DNA of 64,000 nucleotides from Venturia oleaginea. Its lineage: Eukaryota; Ascomycota; Dothideomycetes; Venturiales; Venturiaceae. Positions within the stretch are counted from its first letter, which is position 1. Every line of letters starts with the position of its first letter. Below, in pieces: positions 1 to 11,044 of this stretch. Under the pieces are notes generated by a model. That model made no database searches and was not told the DNA's origin. It worked only from the letters and a program-made list of their open reading frames with translations. The stretch is from assembly GCA_013176395.1 (NCBI GenBank), contig JABMLP010000029.1, positions 186,001 to 250,000 on the forward strand. The letters run 5' to 3'. The position numbers and the translations under genes are program-made.

Positions 1-1
1 C

Positions 2-1213
2 GACGATGTGTCGTTGCAGAACGCCACTCCAGCTACTTCAGGGACTCAGTGGCCGAAGATTCGTACCTTCGCTGAAATTGATTCCATGATCAGCGAGAGC
101 TTTCAAATATTTGAGGACCCAGACACTTCATCAGAGCTCACCGATGTGCCTTCTTCGGTGTCTTCCGACACTCGTGTGCTTCGCGAGATTCCTGTCACGA
201 ATCCTAGAGACAATGCGCACTCGGGAACTGCTTCAAGCAATGGAAGTGTCTCGAATCCTTTCTTTGGTCCAGCGCGCCCTAGGTCCAGAGAACATGTACC
301 TGCCAACTCGGCATTGCGTGTGACTGGAGGTTCCACTGGTACTCAGGCGAACTCGTCGATGGCAACTAGTCGAGTCACGGAGACTCAACATCGATCTATC
401 CAAGCTTTGGATGACCTGCCCTCTGCGATCGAGGATACTCAGAGTCAGCCTAGACGCATCGCCTTCGCTCCTGGCAAAGAGAATCATCCTCCAGTCAATG
501 GTGCTCCAATGCCAGGAAAGAGTGCCACCCGTTCGGCACACTTCCAGACGCCAAAGCCCAGAGACAAGCGTGCAACCCACGAGCCCACTCAATCAAGCTC
601 ACCAGACTACCTTAGTTTATCACAAACTCGGCTTTCTCAGAAGATTACAACATATGGACACAACAAGCAGGCCAGTCGTCCATCTTCTGGTCACGGTTCG
701 CAGCCTCCTTCGCACAAAGAACCTTCGTCATCTGCGAAGCGACGCCGTAAAACTAACGCTGTTGAAGACTTGACCTCAAAGAAGCGAGGAAAGACCCGGA
801 AAGAGCCACCGGTGCTGCAATTTGAGATTCCAGAGTCGCAATCGCAATCGCAATCTCAATATGTCGATTCGCAACGCATCGCCGAGAGTTCAGTCCAGCG
901 TATCTCCGAGACACAACTTCAACACTCCAAATCCGACAGCCAGCATTCTCAAGCCCTGCCACGTTCTACGGCCCCTTCAAATACTAGAAATCATCTGCTT
1001 GCTCTGCCCAGCGCCTCGCCCAGACCTGACTCTCAACCACGACCATCTTCATCTGAGCACGTCTCTCAGTCTCGAGCTCGAACTTCTAGTACTACTAGAG
1101 CAGGGTCTGCAGCTATTGCTACAACTGCCAATCGTGGTAAAGGCCGCACTGTTAAGGGACGCAGTTCTGCCTCTCGATACGACCTTCGATTCAGTCAGGA
1201 GCTCGACCGATAA
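2..1213 (+). CDS. 3' part of a Ser/SQ-TQ-rich protein (5' end outside window)
   Basis: The frame is open from base 2 to a TAA at 1211-1213, with no in-frame ATG that looks like a start, so this is the C-terminal ~403 residues of a longer gene. The sequence is low complexity: rich in Ser, Thr, Gln and Pro, with a cluster of SQ/TQ dipeptides including an SQSQSQSQ run near 838-860, a KEN tripeptide near 478-486 followed by HPP, and a basic patch (KRRRK, KKRGKTRK) near 735-800 that could serve nuclear import. SQ/TQ clusters are typical ATM/ATR phosphorylation targets and KEN is an APC/C degron, so a nuclear, cell-cycle or DNA-damage role is a reasonable inference. I recognise no folded domain and cannot name the protein. 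Confidence 0.6.
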   Translation, partial: DDVSLQNATPATSGTQWPKIRTFAEIDSMISESFQIFEDPDTSSELTDVPSSVSSDTRVLREIPVTNPRDNAHSGTASSNGSVSNPFFGPARPRSREHVPANSALRVTGGSTGTQANSSMATSRVTETQHRSIQALDDLPSAIEDTQSQPRRIAFAPGKENHPPVNGAPMPGKSATRSAHFQTPKPRDKRATHEPTQSSSPDYLSLSQTRLSQKITTYGHNKQASRPSSGHGSQPPSHKEPSSSAKRRRKTNAVEDLTSKKRGKTRKEPPVLQFEIPESQSQSQSQYVDSQRIAESSVQRISETQLQHSKSDSQHSQALPRSTAPSNTRNHLLALPSASPRPDSQPRPSSSEHVSQSRARTSSTTRAGSAAIATTANRGKGRTVKGRSSASRYDLRFSQELDR

Positions 1214-1994
1214 GGAACTTTTGCGTCATAGATGAGCTGGTCTGCCTGACCCATTCCTTGCCATCTTTCTATTGGTGCTCACATCACTTATTTTTTCCCA
1301 TTTTATATCCTCGGTGGCTTGAAGTCGTTCATCTCTTCCTTCACATCTACCTCGCTAGCTGTTTAGCTGATCTTCACCAATGTCATGTGGTATCGCGGGT
1401 TATGTTTCTTGCTTGATAGATGAGCAAAGGTAAATGCGATGTACGAAAAACAAAGGTTGAAGGGGAATATGAGGAGGATCTCAAAGCATTGATCATGTTG
1501 TATCATAGTACAAGTATATATTTACAATGTATTGCCATGCGGCAAATCTCCCCAGGACCTTGTATCACAGTTGTATTGATGCCGCGTACGCCTGCGATGT
1601 TTCTTAGTTCCACTTTGTGATGGCATATGACTGAAATCGAATGGATGCTTGAAGGTCATGACTGTGTCGGCTGGAGGTGTAGGATGATCGAGTATGACTG
1701 AGGAGGGGGAGGTATTCGAGGGGATGTTTTTCGTAATCGCGTTTGTCATCTGCTTCCACCACGTTTCTGCTCGAGGAAGAGGACCTGTTTCTTGACTGTG
1801 TTGGGAGGGCATGTTAGCAAGCATTTCCGATTCCGTGTAAAACTCTGTCTGTCCTTGCGCAAGAAGATGCGCGTTTCTCAGCCACCGTGTATTCCTCCTG
1901 TGCCTTTCTCGTGCTCTGGCTCAATGCCTATGCGTGGTTGTATCCTGTGTTATGCCTTCCATCCGCTTCTCTTCGAATACATGATATGAACCCA
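1214..1994. other. Intergenic, convergent 3' ends
   Basis: This stretch lies between the 3' end of the SQ/TQ-rich gene and the 3' end of the bL33m gene on the opposite strand. Only short, uncharacteristic open frames occur. Most of it is probably 3' UTR. Nothing else was recognised. Confidence 0.6.
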
Positions 1995-2451
1995 CTACTC
2001 CTCCTTTTTCAGTTCTTCCACCGCTTCCTCAACCACGCGCCCCCTTCCCTCTTCAAACACATCTTTCCCTCCTACTCTTCCTACTCTTCCTCCCGGGTAT
2101 ACCATCCATAATCTCCTGCATAACCCCCCTACCTTCCAAAAAAACGCAAAGCAAGGAATGAAGTAGAAACGTACCGACGGGATCATACTTCATCATACTC
2201 AACGGTCTACTCGTCCTCGGTCTCGTCATCGTGCGGTAGAAACCCGTCATTGCCATGCTGATTATTCGGACGGAGATTGTGCGGGATTTTGCTGCGGGGT
2301 AGGGTTAGCTTTGAGTAATTGATATAGGTGGGTTTGCGCGGAGTGTTATGAGGGAGTGTTTGGGGTTGGGGTCATGGGGGGAGAGCGATTGAAGATGGAT
2401 GGGAGGGTGATGATGTGGGGAGGGGAGAGGTGGTGAACCTTTTTTGGCCAT
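1995..2451 (-). CDS. mrpl39: Mitochondrial large-subunit ribosomal protein bL33m (54S, Mrpl39)
   Basis: A 68-aa protein on three exons: 2451-2439, 2291-2175 and 2071-1995. Exon 1 encodes only MAKK plus one base. Intron 1 (2438-2292, 147 bp) ends in CTAAC...CCCCGCAG. Exon 2 carries the diagnostic bL33 core: [13 protein letters not shown], then TGFY, then [16 protein letters not shown]. This matches bL33 of mitochondrial ribosomes, where the protein sits in the large subunit near the E site and the rRNA. Intron 2 has a GTACGT donor at 2174. Its acceptor (TAG before 2071) was chosen because it keeps the frame open to the TAG stop and gives the F-E-E end expected after the DPV motif; nearby AGs are possible alternatives. 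The tail is longer and more acidic ([11 protein letters not shown]) than in many relatives. Small exons make the gene easy to miss. Confidence 0.85.
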
Positions 2452-4582
2452 GGTGAGGGGGTTTGAGGCGGCGAGGATTGGATGTGGTGGGACGGTTTAT
2501 CTTGTCTTGAAGTTCGGAGTTGCGGTTTCGAGATCGTCGGGTTGCCAAGGGATTTGGGGCGCGATTTACTTCCGTCGTACCTAGACAGAACGCCATCCAC
2601 AACTTTCTCATTTCTATGTTACAAGGGAAAGTTTTTTGTAGTTATTCAGTCGCTGGCAACTTCTGATGTCAAGAACGTCACAGGAGTGGAGTTATTGCAA
2701 CGCATTACTGACGATATCACGGTTCATAGTAGGAGAAATGGGAAGGCAAACAGCTGGTATTTCAATGGGTATTTTTTCGAGCATCAATTCTCCAGCTGGT
2801 AGGTGCCAGAATGCTCATTGATTAAGCCTTCACCCCGATCGTGATGAGAAAGGAGGGAAAGAGATTGACTGAAGATGACTGGTCAACCCTTTATTCCTAA
2901 ATTGCCAAATTTAGTTGTGTGGCTCCTTTCCTTCCCCTTATTACTATTCTTCTCGTTCTTGTTTTCAGAGCCATTTCTACGACATCGTAGAAAATATTCG
3001 TATATTAACTTCAAACGCAGGTAGAAAACTTCCAAGGTCATACTACTAGCATTTACAAACTTAACTACAACCATACAAGTACAAAGCTTACAAAAATTTT
3101 GACTTCAAACTCTAAACCCATCTCCACAGAACACATTCCAACCACTACACCACTGCACTGCACAAATATACACAAAGAACCATACGCCCGCGCCCTCGCC
3201 CCAAAAGTACTGCAGAAACACACTACAACAAATCGCGATCCAAATCCCCCCCGTCTACATAGCGCCGCTCCGTTCTATGAATCCACAATGCACAATACCC
3301 ACCAATAGCAATAGCCCATCACAGAAGTATAAGAGATCCCATCTCCAACCCCCTCCCCCTTACTCCACACCGCCTACCCAAACCCCAAAACAAGCCACCC
3401 CACCAACCACCAACAAAACAGACCTCACAAACACACCTAAACGAAACCCCACAGATCCACGACATATATAGGCGCGGGATGCGGTATTTCCAAACCGTTT
3501 TACTTTCAGAGTTTAGCGGAACCGGTAAATCAGCCGCAACGTTACAATTGCTAATCCATGTAAACCGTAAAGTAGCGATTCATCTACGGTTGAGCTAAAA
3601 CTCTAAAAGGATTTACGGCTTGAAATGAATCGCGCACCCCGCAGCTACGTGAAACCTCTATCCCATATCTCTTCGCGTATACATAAAATTAATAAATCCC
3701 ACGTGAACCCATTATATAAATAAAGGTCTGGGAAACCTACGAACCAGATCGAGTTTCTTATTGTAAGTGAGTCAGTTAGTTAGTTAGTTGCTGCGACATC
3801 GATATCGACGTCGACGATGGACTCTTAGCTGCGAGACGGGCGGATCAGGGGGGAGGTTATATATATGGAATGGCACTGGTCGGGGTCATGAATGCGATGG
3901 CCGCTATGGCTATACCTTCGGCTTTCGACTAGGTAAAAACATAGGAGACAGTTATTAGTAACAAGGGACGCATGCATCAATCGCAGGCGGGGAAAATCCA
4001 GCAAGGACCCGTAAGTAGTATATTTGATGTTGGAAGAGACTGCAAGATGAATTGGATAATCGCTGGCCAATCGACACAGTTGCGATGGTGCCAGGAGCCA
4101 CAAGTATCTCTCTTTCCTCACTGCTCCCAAGCAATGAATAGATCAACTGCAATGTTCGCAGAAATGGCACTGCGAAGTAAAAGAAGAAGAAAGGGAAAGG
4201 AGCAAACAACAAACAACTCACTCCATAGAAAACTCAAGTCATACAAAATCTCAATTCAATTTGGAGAATACTATACGACCCTTCCACTTCATCTCTACTC
4301 CTACTTCCCAGAACAAAGACACGAGCAAGGACGTATAGATAGTGACAATAGCCATCACACATCTCCCAACTTCCCCAGTTCCCCACGGGGAAAAACGCCT
4401 TTTGTATGCCAGGAAGATTAGACTAGATCATGTAAAGACAAAATAAGAAAAACGAGGAGCCGCTTTTGAATTGTTCGTATCATGCTCTCCAATTTTTTCC
4501 CAGAACGACAAGCAAGTAGAAGCGAAACCAGGTGTAGCAAAACCAAAAGCCCACCCGATACCTCACTCTTTTCAAACTCTGC
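2452..4582. other. Intergenic region with a foldback element
   Basis: The stretch lies upstream of bL33m and downstream of the vigilin gene. It contains an A+C-rich, G-poor strand-asymmetric block at about 3100-3470, immediately followed by the 175-bp foldback element listed separately. The part next to 4582 is probably the vigilin 3' UTR. No further gene is supported. Confidence 0.55.
3471..3645. mobile_element. MITE-like foldback element with TA flanks
   Basis: A 175-bp imperfect palindrome. The left end (3471-) and the reverse complement of the right end (-3645) match over about 60 bp: shared blocks are GCGGG.TGCG, ATTTC, AA.CCGT, AGAGTTT and AACCG. The centre, around 3545-3560, contains CAATTG. 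The element is bounded by TA at 3469-3470 and 3646-3647, the target duplication expected for Tc1/mariner-type insertion. It has no coding capacity. Its ends do not resemble those of the two mariner elements at 30-33 kb, so a different transposase would have moved it. The foldback is visible directly; the MITE label is an inference from structure. Confidence 0.65.
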
Positions 4583-7500
4583 CTAGTATCCACGACGAGG
4601 ACCATTGTTGCCAGCATTCTTGATAACCTCAAGGATAATCTGCTTGGCCTCCTCACAGCCGTCCTTGGAGCCGACAATCTCGACCGCTTCACCTTCACTC
4701 TGGCCTCGTGGGACTTGCACCTTAGTGCCCGTCTTCTTGCGGATGCTGTTGATTTGGCTTCCACCAGGCCCGATGATATGCCTGTATGCCCGTGGGTCAG
4801 GCAAAATCAGGTAACCGCTCCAGGATGGTTCACCCGCCTGGGCAAGAGCCTTCTCAAGCTGTGCCTTGGCCTTGGCGACATTTTCAGGGGCGCCTCGCAA
4901 GATCCATGGAATAGTCTCATCACCATCAGTACCTCCGTAGACAGAGCTGTTATCGACGAGCTCCCAAGAATGGGCGTCAGCGGATGCTGCTGGGTCATCT
5001 GTGATGAGTGGCATGGCTGTTCCGCCATTGGCACGAGCACGTGGGTTGGCAGCAGTTGGCCGAGGTGGAGGTTGTTGGCCCGCGTGATCGACAGTGACCT
5101 TGTGGTCATTGCGTAGACGACGGAAAAATTGACCATTGTCGGCAACATCGTGGTGGAACTTGCGAGGCACGTTGATGGTCTCGCCTTCTTGTTCCTTGAT
5201 CAAACCAGCAATGTGCTCCTTAGCTGCCTCGATATCGGAAGGCTGACCAGTAAGCTTGATCTGGGAGGCAGCTGGTCCGGTAGCGCCTTGTCTGGGGATG
5301 TCGATGGAAATGTTGAATTTGCTTTCCAATTGACGACGGACTTCACCGCCACGTCCGATGAGGATTCGGTGCTTCTCGGTTGGCACCTCCATGCTGTCAG
5401 CAACCTGGCCAGCCTTCTCCTCAACTTGAGCCTGAATTGCAGCCACGATCTTGTCGACCATGGCTTTTGGACCTTGAATGCGAATGTTGTTGTCCGCATC
5501 ACCCTGCTTGGGGAAACGAACGATCTGGGCGATCGCACGGTTGTCGTCCGGTCCGCCGGCGTCTGTTACAAGCTTGCGGACGTTGGTACCACCAGTACCA
5601 ATCAAGGTCTTGTGGTGCTTCTGGTCAACGGCGATGCTCTTTGTGACGGTGTCATCAAAGGTCTTAGCACGCTCCTGGAGAAGCTTCTTAGCGTCCTCGA
5701 CCTGCTTCTTCGTGCCCTTCAGCTTGATCTCAACACGGCCCGAAGCATCAGGGGTGTCTTTAGCATTAGGAATGTCGACCTGAGCTCCAGTAGCAAGACG
5801 AAGGCTCTCCATCTCGCGACCGCCAGCACCAATCAAGGAAGGCACCTGGCTCTGTTGAACAGAGACCGAGGCTGAGTGCGAGTTGTCCATAGTCCACTGC
5901 AGGAGGTTGAGGAGTTCTTCACGAGCTTCATCAGCACCCCTTCTGGGACCCTTGATGATAACCTCGTCTGGTGCCTGATTGCGGAAGTTCTTGACGGAGC
6001 CTTCAGTGGCCTCATCCTCGGTCGGCGCATTGCGTGGGAAGTTGACACGAACGTTGTAGCGGTCCTGGAGACGGTTGACTTGTGCGCCCTTTTGTCCAAT
6101 GAGTTCACGGTGGTACTGTGGCTTGACCTTGATGGTGTGAGTGGTCTCATCTTCAAGCTTCTTTAGGTTGGAGATGATGTGAGCCTTGCAAGCAGCGCAT
6201 TTCTTCTCTGGGCCTTTAAGCTCGCACTTGCCATCCTTGACTTGAATCTCGACATCGAACTCCTCGCGCAGACGGTTGATATTCTCGCCGCGCTTGCCAA
6301 TGAGGAAGTTGGCAAACTTCTGGGGATAATCGAAGGATGTCGTAAATCCACGCTCGGCTTCGTCCTTGATTTCTTGTTGGAGGAATGCAGCAAGTTTTGC
6401 GTTCATGTCATCGACAGCGGACGATGGACCACGAATAGAGAAGCCGTGAGAAGCTGTTGGTCGGCCAGTAGGGAAAGTAGCTTGGATAGGGAACTGGCCT
6501 TGTGGCAAACCGTGCTGCTGACGGTCGATGTAGCGGCGGATCTTTTCATTGAACCTAGGGTGGGCTTCAATCTCGCGTGACTCAATAGCTTGTTGTTGAG
6601 CGAGGATGTTTTGGATGTAGCTCTGAGCTTGCTGAATGGCCTGCTGGTGTGCCTTTACGTCGGCAGCCGAAGGCTGTTGTCTAGGAATCACGTACTCGGT
6701 TGGAGAGCCAGGAGCTTCCACCACAAGCAACAAATCAGGAGTATCACTGTGACCATCAGGGAAGACAATGTGCACTCCGTGCTCGCGTCGGATCTTTGGT
6801 GCTTCGCGCTGTTGCAAATGTTGGTGGAAGAAAGGGTCGACTTGCATGGGCTGGAATCTCGAGGGCGGGTGAGCACCAACGAGGTTCATGATGTCCTGAC
6901 GAGCCTTGGTCGCATTCTTGAAATCTTTTGAGTAGACCTCCCAAGCAGTTGGGCCATCGGTAGCGGTTGGCAAGACGATGCTGGCATCGTGCAATGCTTC
7001 CAAGTCAGCCAATGCCTGCTTGTGCTGGAGGTAACGAGTCATGTTGCGGGCGTGGGGGTGACCACCGCCACGAGCGTTGATATGCGGCTTAGCCACGTCA
7101 ACGTTCATTTGGTGCATCTTCTCAGCCAATTCCATGACCTTGTCGACACCGCCTTCGATCTTGTCTGCCGGACCAACGATGTACAGGTTGTCATCATCGA
7201 CTCCAGGAGGTGGCTTGATGAGAGCACAGCCAGTTTCCTCAAGGAAGTCGTGGAGAGAAAGTCCACGGTCTCCGATGATGAACTGATGGCGGCCACGGTC
7301 CATTGGGGTCTGGTTCAAGGTCAAATCACGACGCATCTTGGCGACAAGGGCCTCGATTTCCGAGCTAGCTTGCTGAGCAGCGACCCGGTCGCCAGAGATC
7401 TGGATTGGAAGTGAGGGTTGGGCTAGGAATTGCACAGGTTGTCCTTGAGCAGCAGGCTGTGGTGGAGCTTGATCTTTCCATGTGTGGTAATGGGGAATCT

Positions 7501-8572
7501 GAATCTTGATGTCGCGGCCTCCCTCCAACGCACCGACACGCTCGTTGCGCGGTCCGGCCAAAAAGGGGTAAAATTCAGCGGGAATATCCTTGAGACGCAT
7601 GTTGTTGACCTGAGAAGTGTGTTTATTGACGATCTCCTCGACCATGTTGCGAGCCATCTGTGCTCCAAGCGCATCTCCTTCGATCACGACATCGACCATG
7701 ACTTCGTCTTCATCATCGTCTTCGACAGGAGTGGGTGAATCCTCCTGCTTGGGAATTTGTACCTTTGCGCCGGATTTCTGACTGATCCCTTGAATGACAG
7801 TACCCTGGCGACCGATGATATAAGGACGCGTGGATGCTGGGATAGGGACCTTGATAGTATGCTGGAAAGAAAGTTAGATTGCGTCTTGTATAACCGTGCA
7901 GCGAGTGCTCACCTTGGTACCGATTTGTTGGACGAGCTCCTTAAGAGCCTGACGAACAGCCTCGACTGGACCAGTGCCCTCGAAGAAGATACGACCGCCT
8001 GGGCCTTCCTTTGTGACGATACTGGCCTTGGATCGTTTGTTGATGTCGCGCAGCACTTCAGCGACAGGCTTCTTCAACTGGCTGCGGGGCATGATATCCT
8101 GTGGAGCCAGCGAGATGCGTTCGACATGGCGGCCGGGCATGGCAAGACCTGGGTTGCTACCGGGGATGGACATGGTGGGAGTTGAGCCGCGGGTGGATGC
8201 ATTGGTGGAACCGTTGGTTGCAGCTCTGGCACCATTTGTCTGCCTAGCCCTGGCCCAGGTGTTTGCAGGAGCAGTTTGGCGAGGAGGACCACCGAGGGCT
8301 GGGAAAGCTTCGTCAGACTTGACGTCGAAGGCGGGACCCTTTGGTTTTGGAGCTGGAGCAGCATCATCGACCTTCTTCTTTCCCTTTGCAACATCAGACA
8401 TGGTAGTGATGTCGGCGGACGAGGCGGGGTGAGTAAGGTCCTCCTCGTCGACGACATCCTCGACCTGGACTTTGTGGGCTTCTTCGGCAGCGTGCTTAGC
8501 CAAGAGCTTCCCAGCGGCAGACGGCGACTCTGCAGTGGCAGTAGTGCCGTTAGTTGGAGTTTCAGTTGCCAT
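4583..8572 (-). CDS. scp160: Vigilin / Scp160-type multi-KH RNA-binding protein
   Basis: Two exons (8572-7913 and 7861-4583, TAG stop) joined across a 51-bp GTGAGC...TTTCCAG intron give 1312 aa, normal for fungal vigilin. The first ~210 residues are low complexity. KH repeats follow: GRQG at residues 237-240 starting in exon 2, then degenerate copies, and further down FLIGKRGE, ELIGQKGA, SLIGAGGR, TLIGTGGT, ILIGRGGE, a degenerate copy (VADNGQFF) and a canonical last repeat with HIIGPGGS. About ten KH units are visible, several lacking a clean GxxG, as is usual in vigilins. The family binds mRNAs and polysomes at the ER and affects translation, mRNA localisation and chromosome segregation. The start at 8572 lies in an A/C-rich context and opens the longest frame. 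The gene looks intact. Confidence 0.93.
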
Positions 8573-9912
8573 TGTACCGGATGTAGAGATGGGTGGTGGT
8601 TAGGAGTTTGATTATGGGAGGATTCGCTTGTTGAAGAGGGTCAGATATAGGAGGTCAAGGCGAGTTTTGGACACCTGTAATAAGCGTTAGTTCTGGGATC
8701 AAAGCGAATTGCACATAACAGCTGTTGGGGATCATTTTTGGGGGTCTTCTTCAGAGCCGGGTGGTGGCATGACCTGGGGCTGGCAGTAGGAAATGTGGGA
8801 GAACGTACGGTGTAGACGTAGACAGGTAGCACAGTTATAGAATTGGTTATGCGTAGGCCATTATAATTCCATAGTCAAATGCGTGCGTGGTTGGAGTGGA
8901 TAAGATATTGGGTACTGTCAAAGCGATTATCAGCTCGCAGTCGTGTGTGGATTGAAATGGGTGGTGATGGAGAAGAAGATTGAAAGTTCCCTGGATTCGT
9001 TTGGCGGCGGCTGATGGCTGTGACCGGGAACTTTTGGCACACTAGTTCTAATACAGTTCTAGCATGGAGGGAGAACGTTCAGGAACGCTCGAGAGACATC
9101 GAACGGTTGTCTCAACTCGACGTTTGGTTACAACCGTCTCGTTCCATCCACGAATTCTTTGTTGAGCGCACGGGAATATGTGATACGATAGATACGGGTT
9201 CGACAATTCGAGTTGATTGCAGCTGCACCGGAATCTCAAGCAAAACCATGAGGAAACAGCCATGCTTACCACCGCCCTTGTATTAATCATATTACTCGAA
9301 ACACTTCCTACCCGGAATACAGACCATTATCATTCTATGCTATCTTGCATACAGTCTCTCAAGAATGGCAGACTTTCTTTAAGCCAAAATCTTCCAGCGA
9401 ACCACTGTCCTACAGCGCTATCTCTACCAGCTTGTCAACGTCGTTCGTGGCCCGCGGAAAACATGCATCCAATAGCCATGGCTACGGTTGGAACGTCCAG
9501 ACTACAACTATGCAAGCTCTGACATCGTAGGATCCAATGAGCGAATTTCATTATATAATCGAACTCTTTCTTTGGCACCGTGCACTTTGGTTGTTATTTG
9601 GCATCTTGTCTACATGGGAAATAGCAGCAGGTGGCCACTTCAGTGACGAGAAGAAAGGCGTGACTTATAATCGATTGTTCTATTCTACAGTACTAGGTAT
9701 CGAGTAGGTAGTCCTTTATCTACCTATCTATCCTGCATCCCCTTCTTTCTAATATACAAGGACATATTATACATATTATCATAATCATCAATCATAATCG
9801 CTAATCATCACGAACCAACTTCTCCCTGCTACCCCATGGAAGCGTTTTACTTCCCCCTAAATCCCTTCTCCATACCAATCATAAATCATATCTCATCCAA
9901 AACCCACCAAAA
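8573..9912. other. Vigilin promoter/5' UTR and intergenic
   Basis: The first few hundred bases upstream of 8572 are likely vigilin promoter and leader. Small open frames at 9014-9530 on both strands overlap each other and show no family features. From about 9830 the plus strand is C-rich because it is antisense to the lipase end. No gene is supported. Confidence 0.5.
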
Positions 9913-11044
9913 TCAAGCTGTCCACTCCCTCCCCACCGTCCTCTTTCCAACCACCCCACCCTCACCATCACCCCCATCCCTCACATCCACACCAACCTCC
10001 CTCAAAACCCTCATACTCCCCCCATTAGCCCCATAGCCCCCTCCAGAAGCCATACACCCCATCGCCCCACTCGGCCCCATATCAACCCCAAAACTAAAAT
10101 GATGATTCTTATTCGGCCCAGTAACCCCATTCCCCGCAGAACACATCTTATCCCTCTCCCCCTCACAATGAATTCGTAGTCGGTTGCGTCCCTTTAGTAT
10201 AAAACTCCGTCCCATAATGCCGCAGTACAGGCGCATTGGGAATGATGGACGACGCGTATAGATTTGGGACGCCGTCGTTGTATTGGTTGCCGCGGCGGAG
10301 GATGCGGCGGGCGGAGAGGAGGGTCTTGCTGTGTGTGGCGAAGGCTTCGTTACCTATGGGAAAGGCGTTGAGAGGTGCGGCGATGATTTCTTTGTTGGGG
10401 AAGAGTTGGGCGAGGACGGGGAAGCCTAGGTAGGTTAGGGAGCCGCCGAGGGAATGTCCCGTCATGCTGATGGCGTAGGTGGGATGTTTCGTCGTGAGGG
10501 TTTTGACTTGGGCGATGATCTCGTTGTGGACTGCGCTCCATGGGTTGTGGATGCCGTGCATTATTTCTATACCTGTGGGCCAGGATGTTCCGTTGAGGCC
10601 TGTGATGGCTACTTTTCGTGTATCGAGGTCGTTGCGGAAGTCTTTTGCTTCGTCGGAGCCGCGAAATACGACTACGATTCTTTTTCGTTGGTCGCTGACG
10701 CCTATGAAGCCCTTTGCTGGTGTTAGATCTGGCATCTCATGTGACAGGAGCTTCAAAACGAACCTGTGTGGCTGTTACACGGTCTGCGATCTGATGTGTA
10801 ATAGCTACATCGTGTGTTCTCCCCGTACAACCTGCGTATGCTGCTGACGATAACATGGCGGCCCATTCCAGTTCGTTCCAATCTGATTGTGATGCTGGTT
10901 GGCGCGTTAATACGGTTCATCAAAAGAATGACGCCAGACAAACATACCAATACGGCGGGACTGGGAATCTCGACTATTCGTCGGCGACTCTTTGGATGAT
11001 TCCGTGCCTGTTGATTGCGAGCACCATGAAGTGAAGCCCAGCAT
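9913..11044 (-). CDS. Class 3 (fungal) lipase, C-terminus shifted out of frame
   Basis: Exons are proposed at 11044-10948, 10894-10781 and from 10716 down. Intron 1 (10947-10895) has a GTATGT donor. Intron 2 (10780-10717) ends CTAACACCAG. The protein has the class 3 lipase order: a WAAMLSSAAYAGC helix, KGFIGV, RIVVVFRGS, the nucleophile elbow GHSLGG, a likely catalytic Asp in NDGVPNLY and a likely catalytic His in RHYGTEFY. These enzymes hydrolyse triacylglycerol or related esters and are usually secreted, but no convincing signal peptide is seen, so the N-terminus is uncertain. The main frame stops at 10163, just before the family's Cys-rich end; that end (CEGERDKMCS, then HHFSFG) continues in the +1 frame from about 10180 to 9913. 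This looks like a one-base frameshift, since no intron fits without removing the CEGE motif. Catalytic residues lie before the break. Confidence 0.72.

Noticed and set aside
5129..5875. 248-aa open frame on the plus strand inside the vigilin gene
   Set aside because: It is antisense to conserved KH repeats, and its leucine/valine-rich composition is what the opposite strand of this gene would give.
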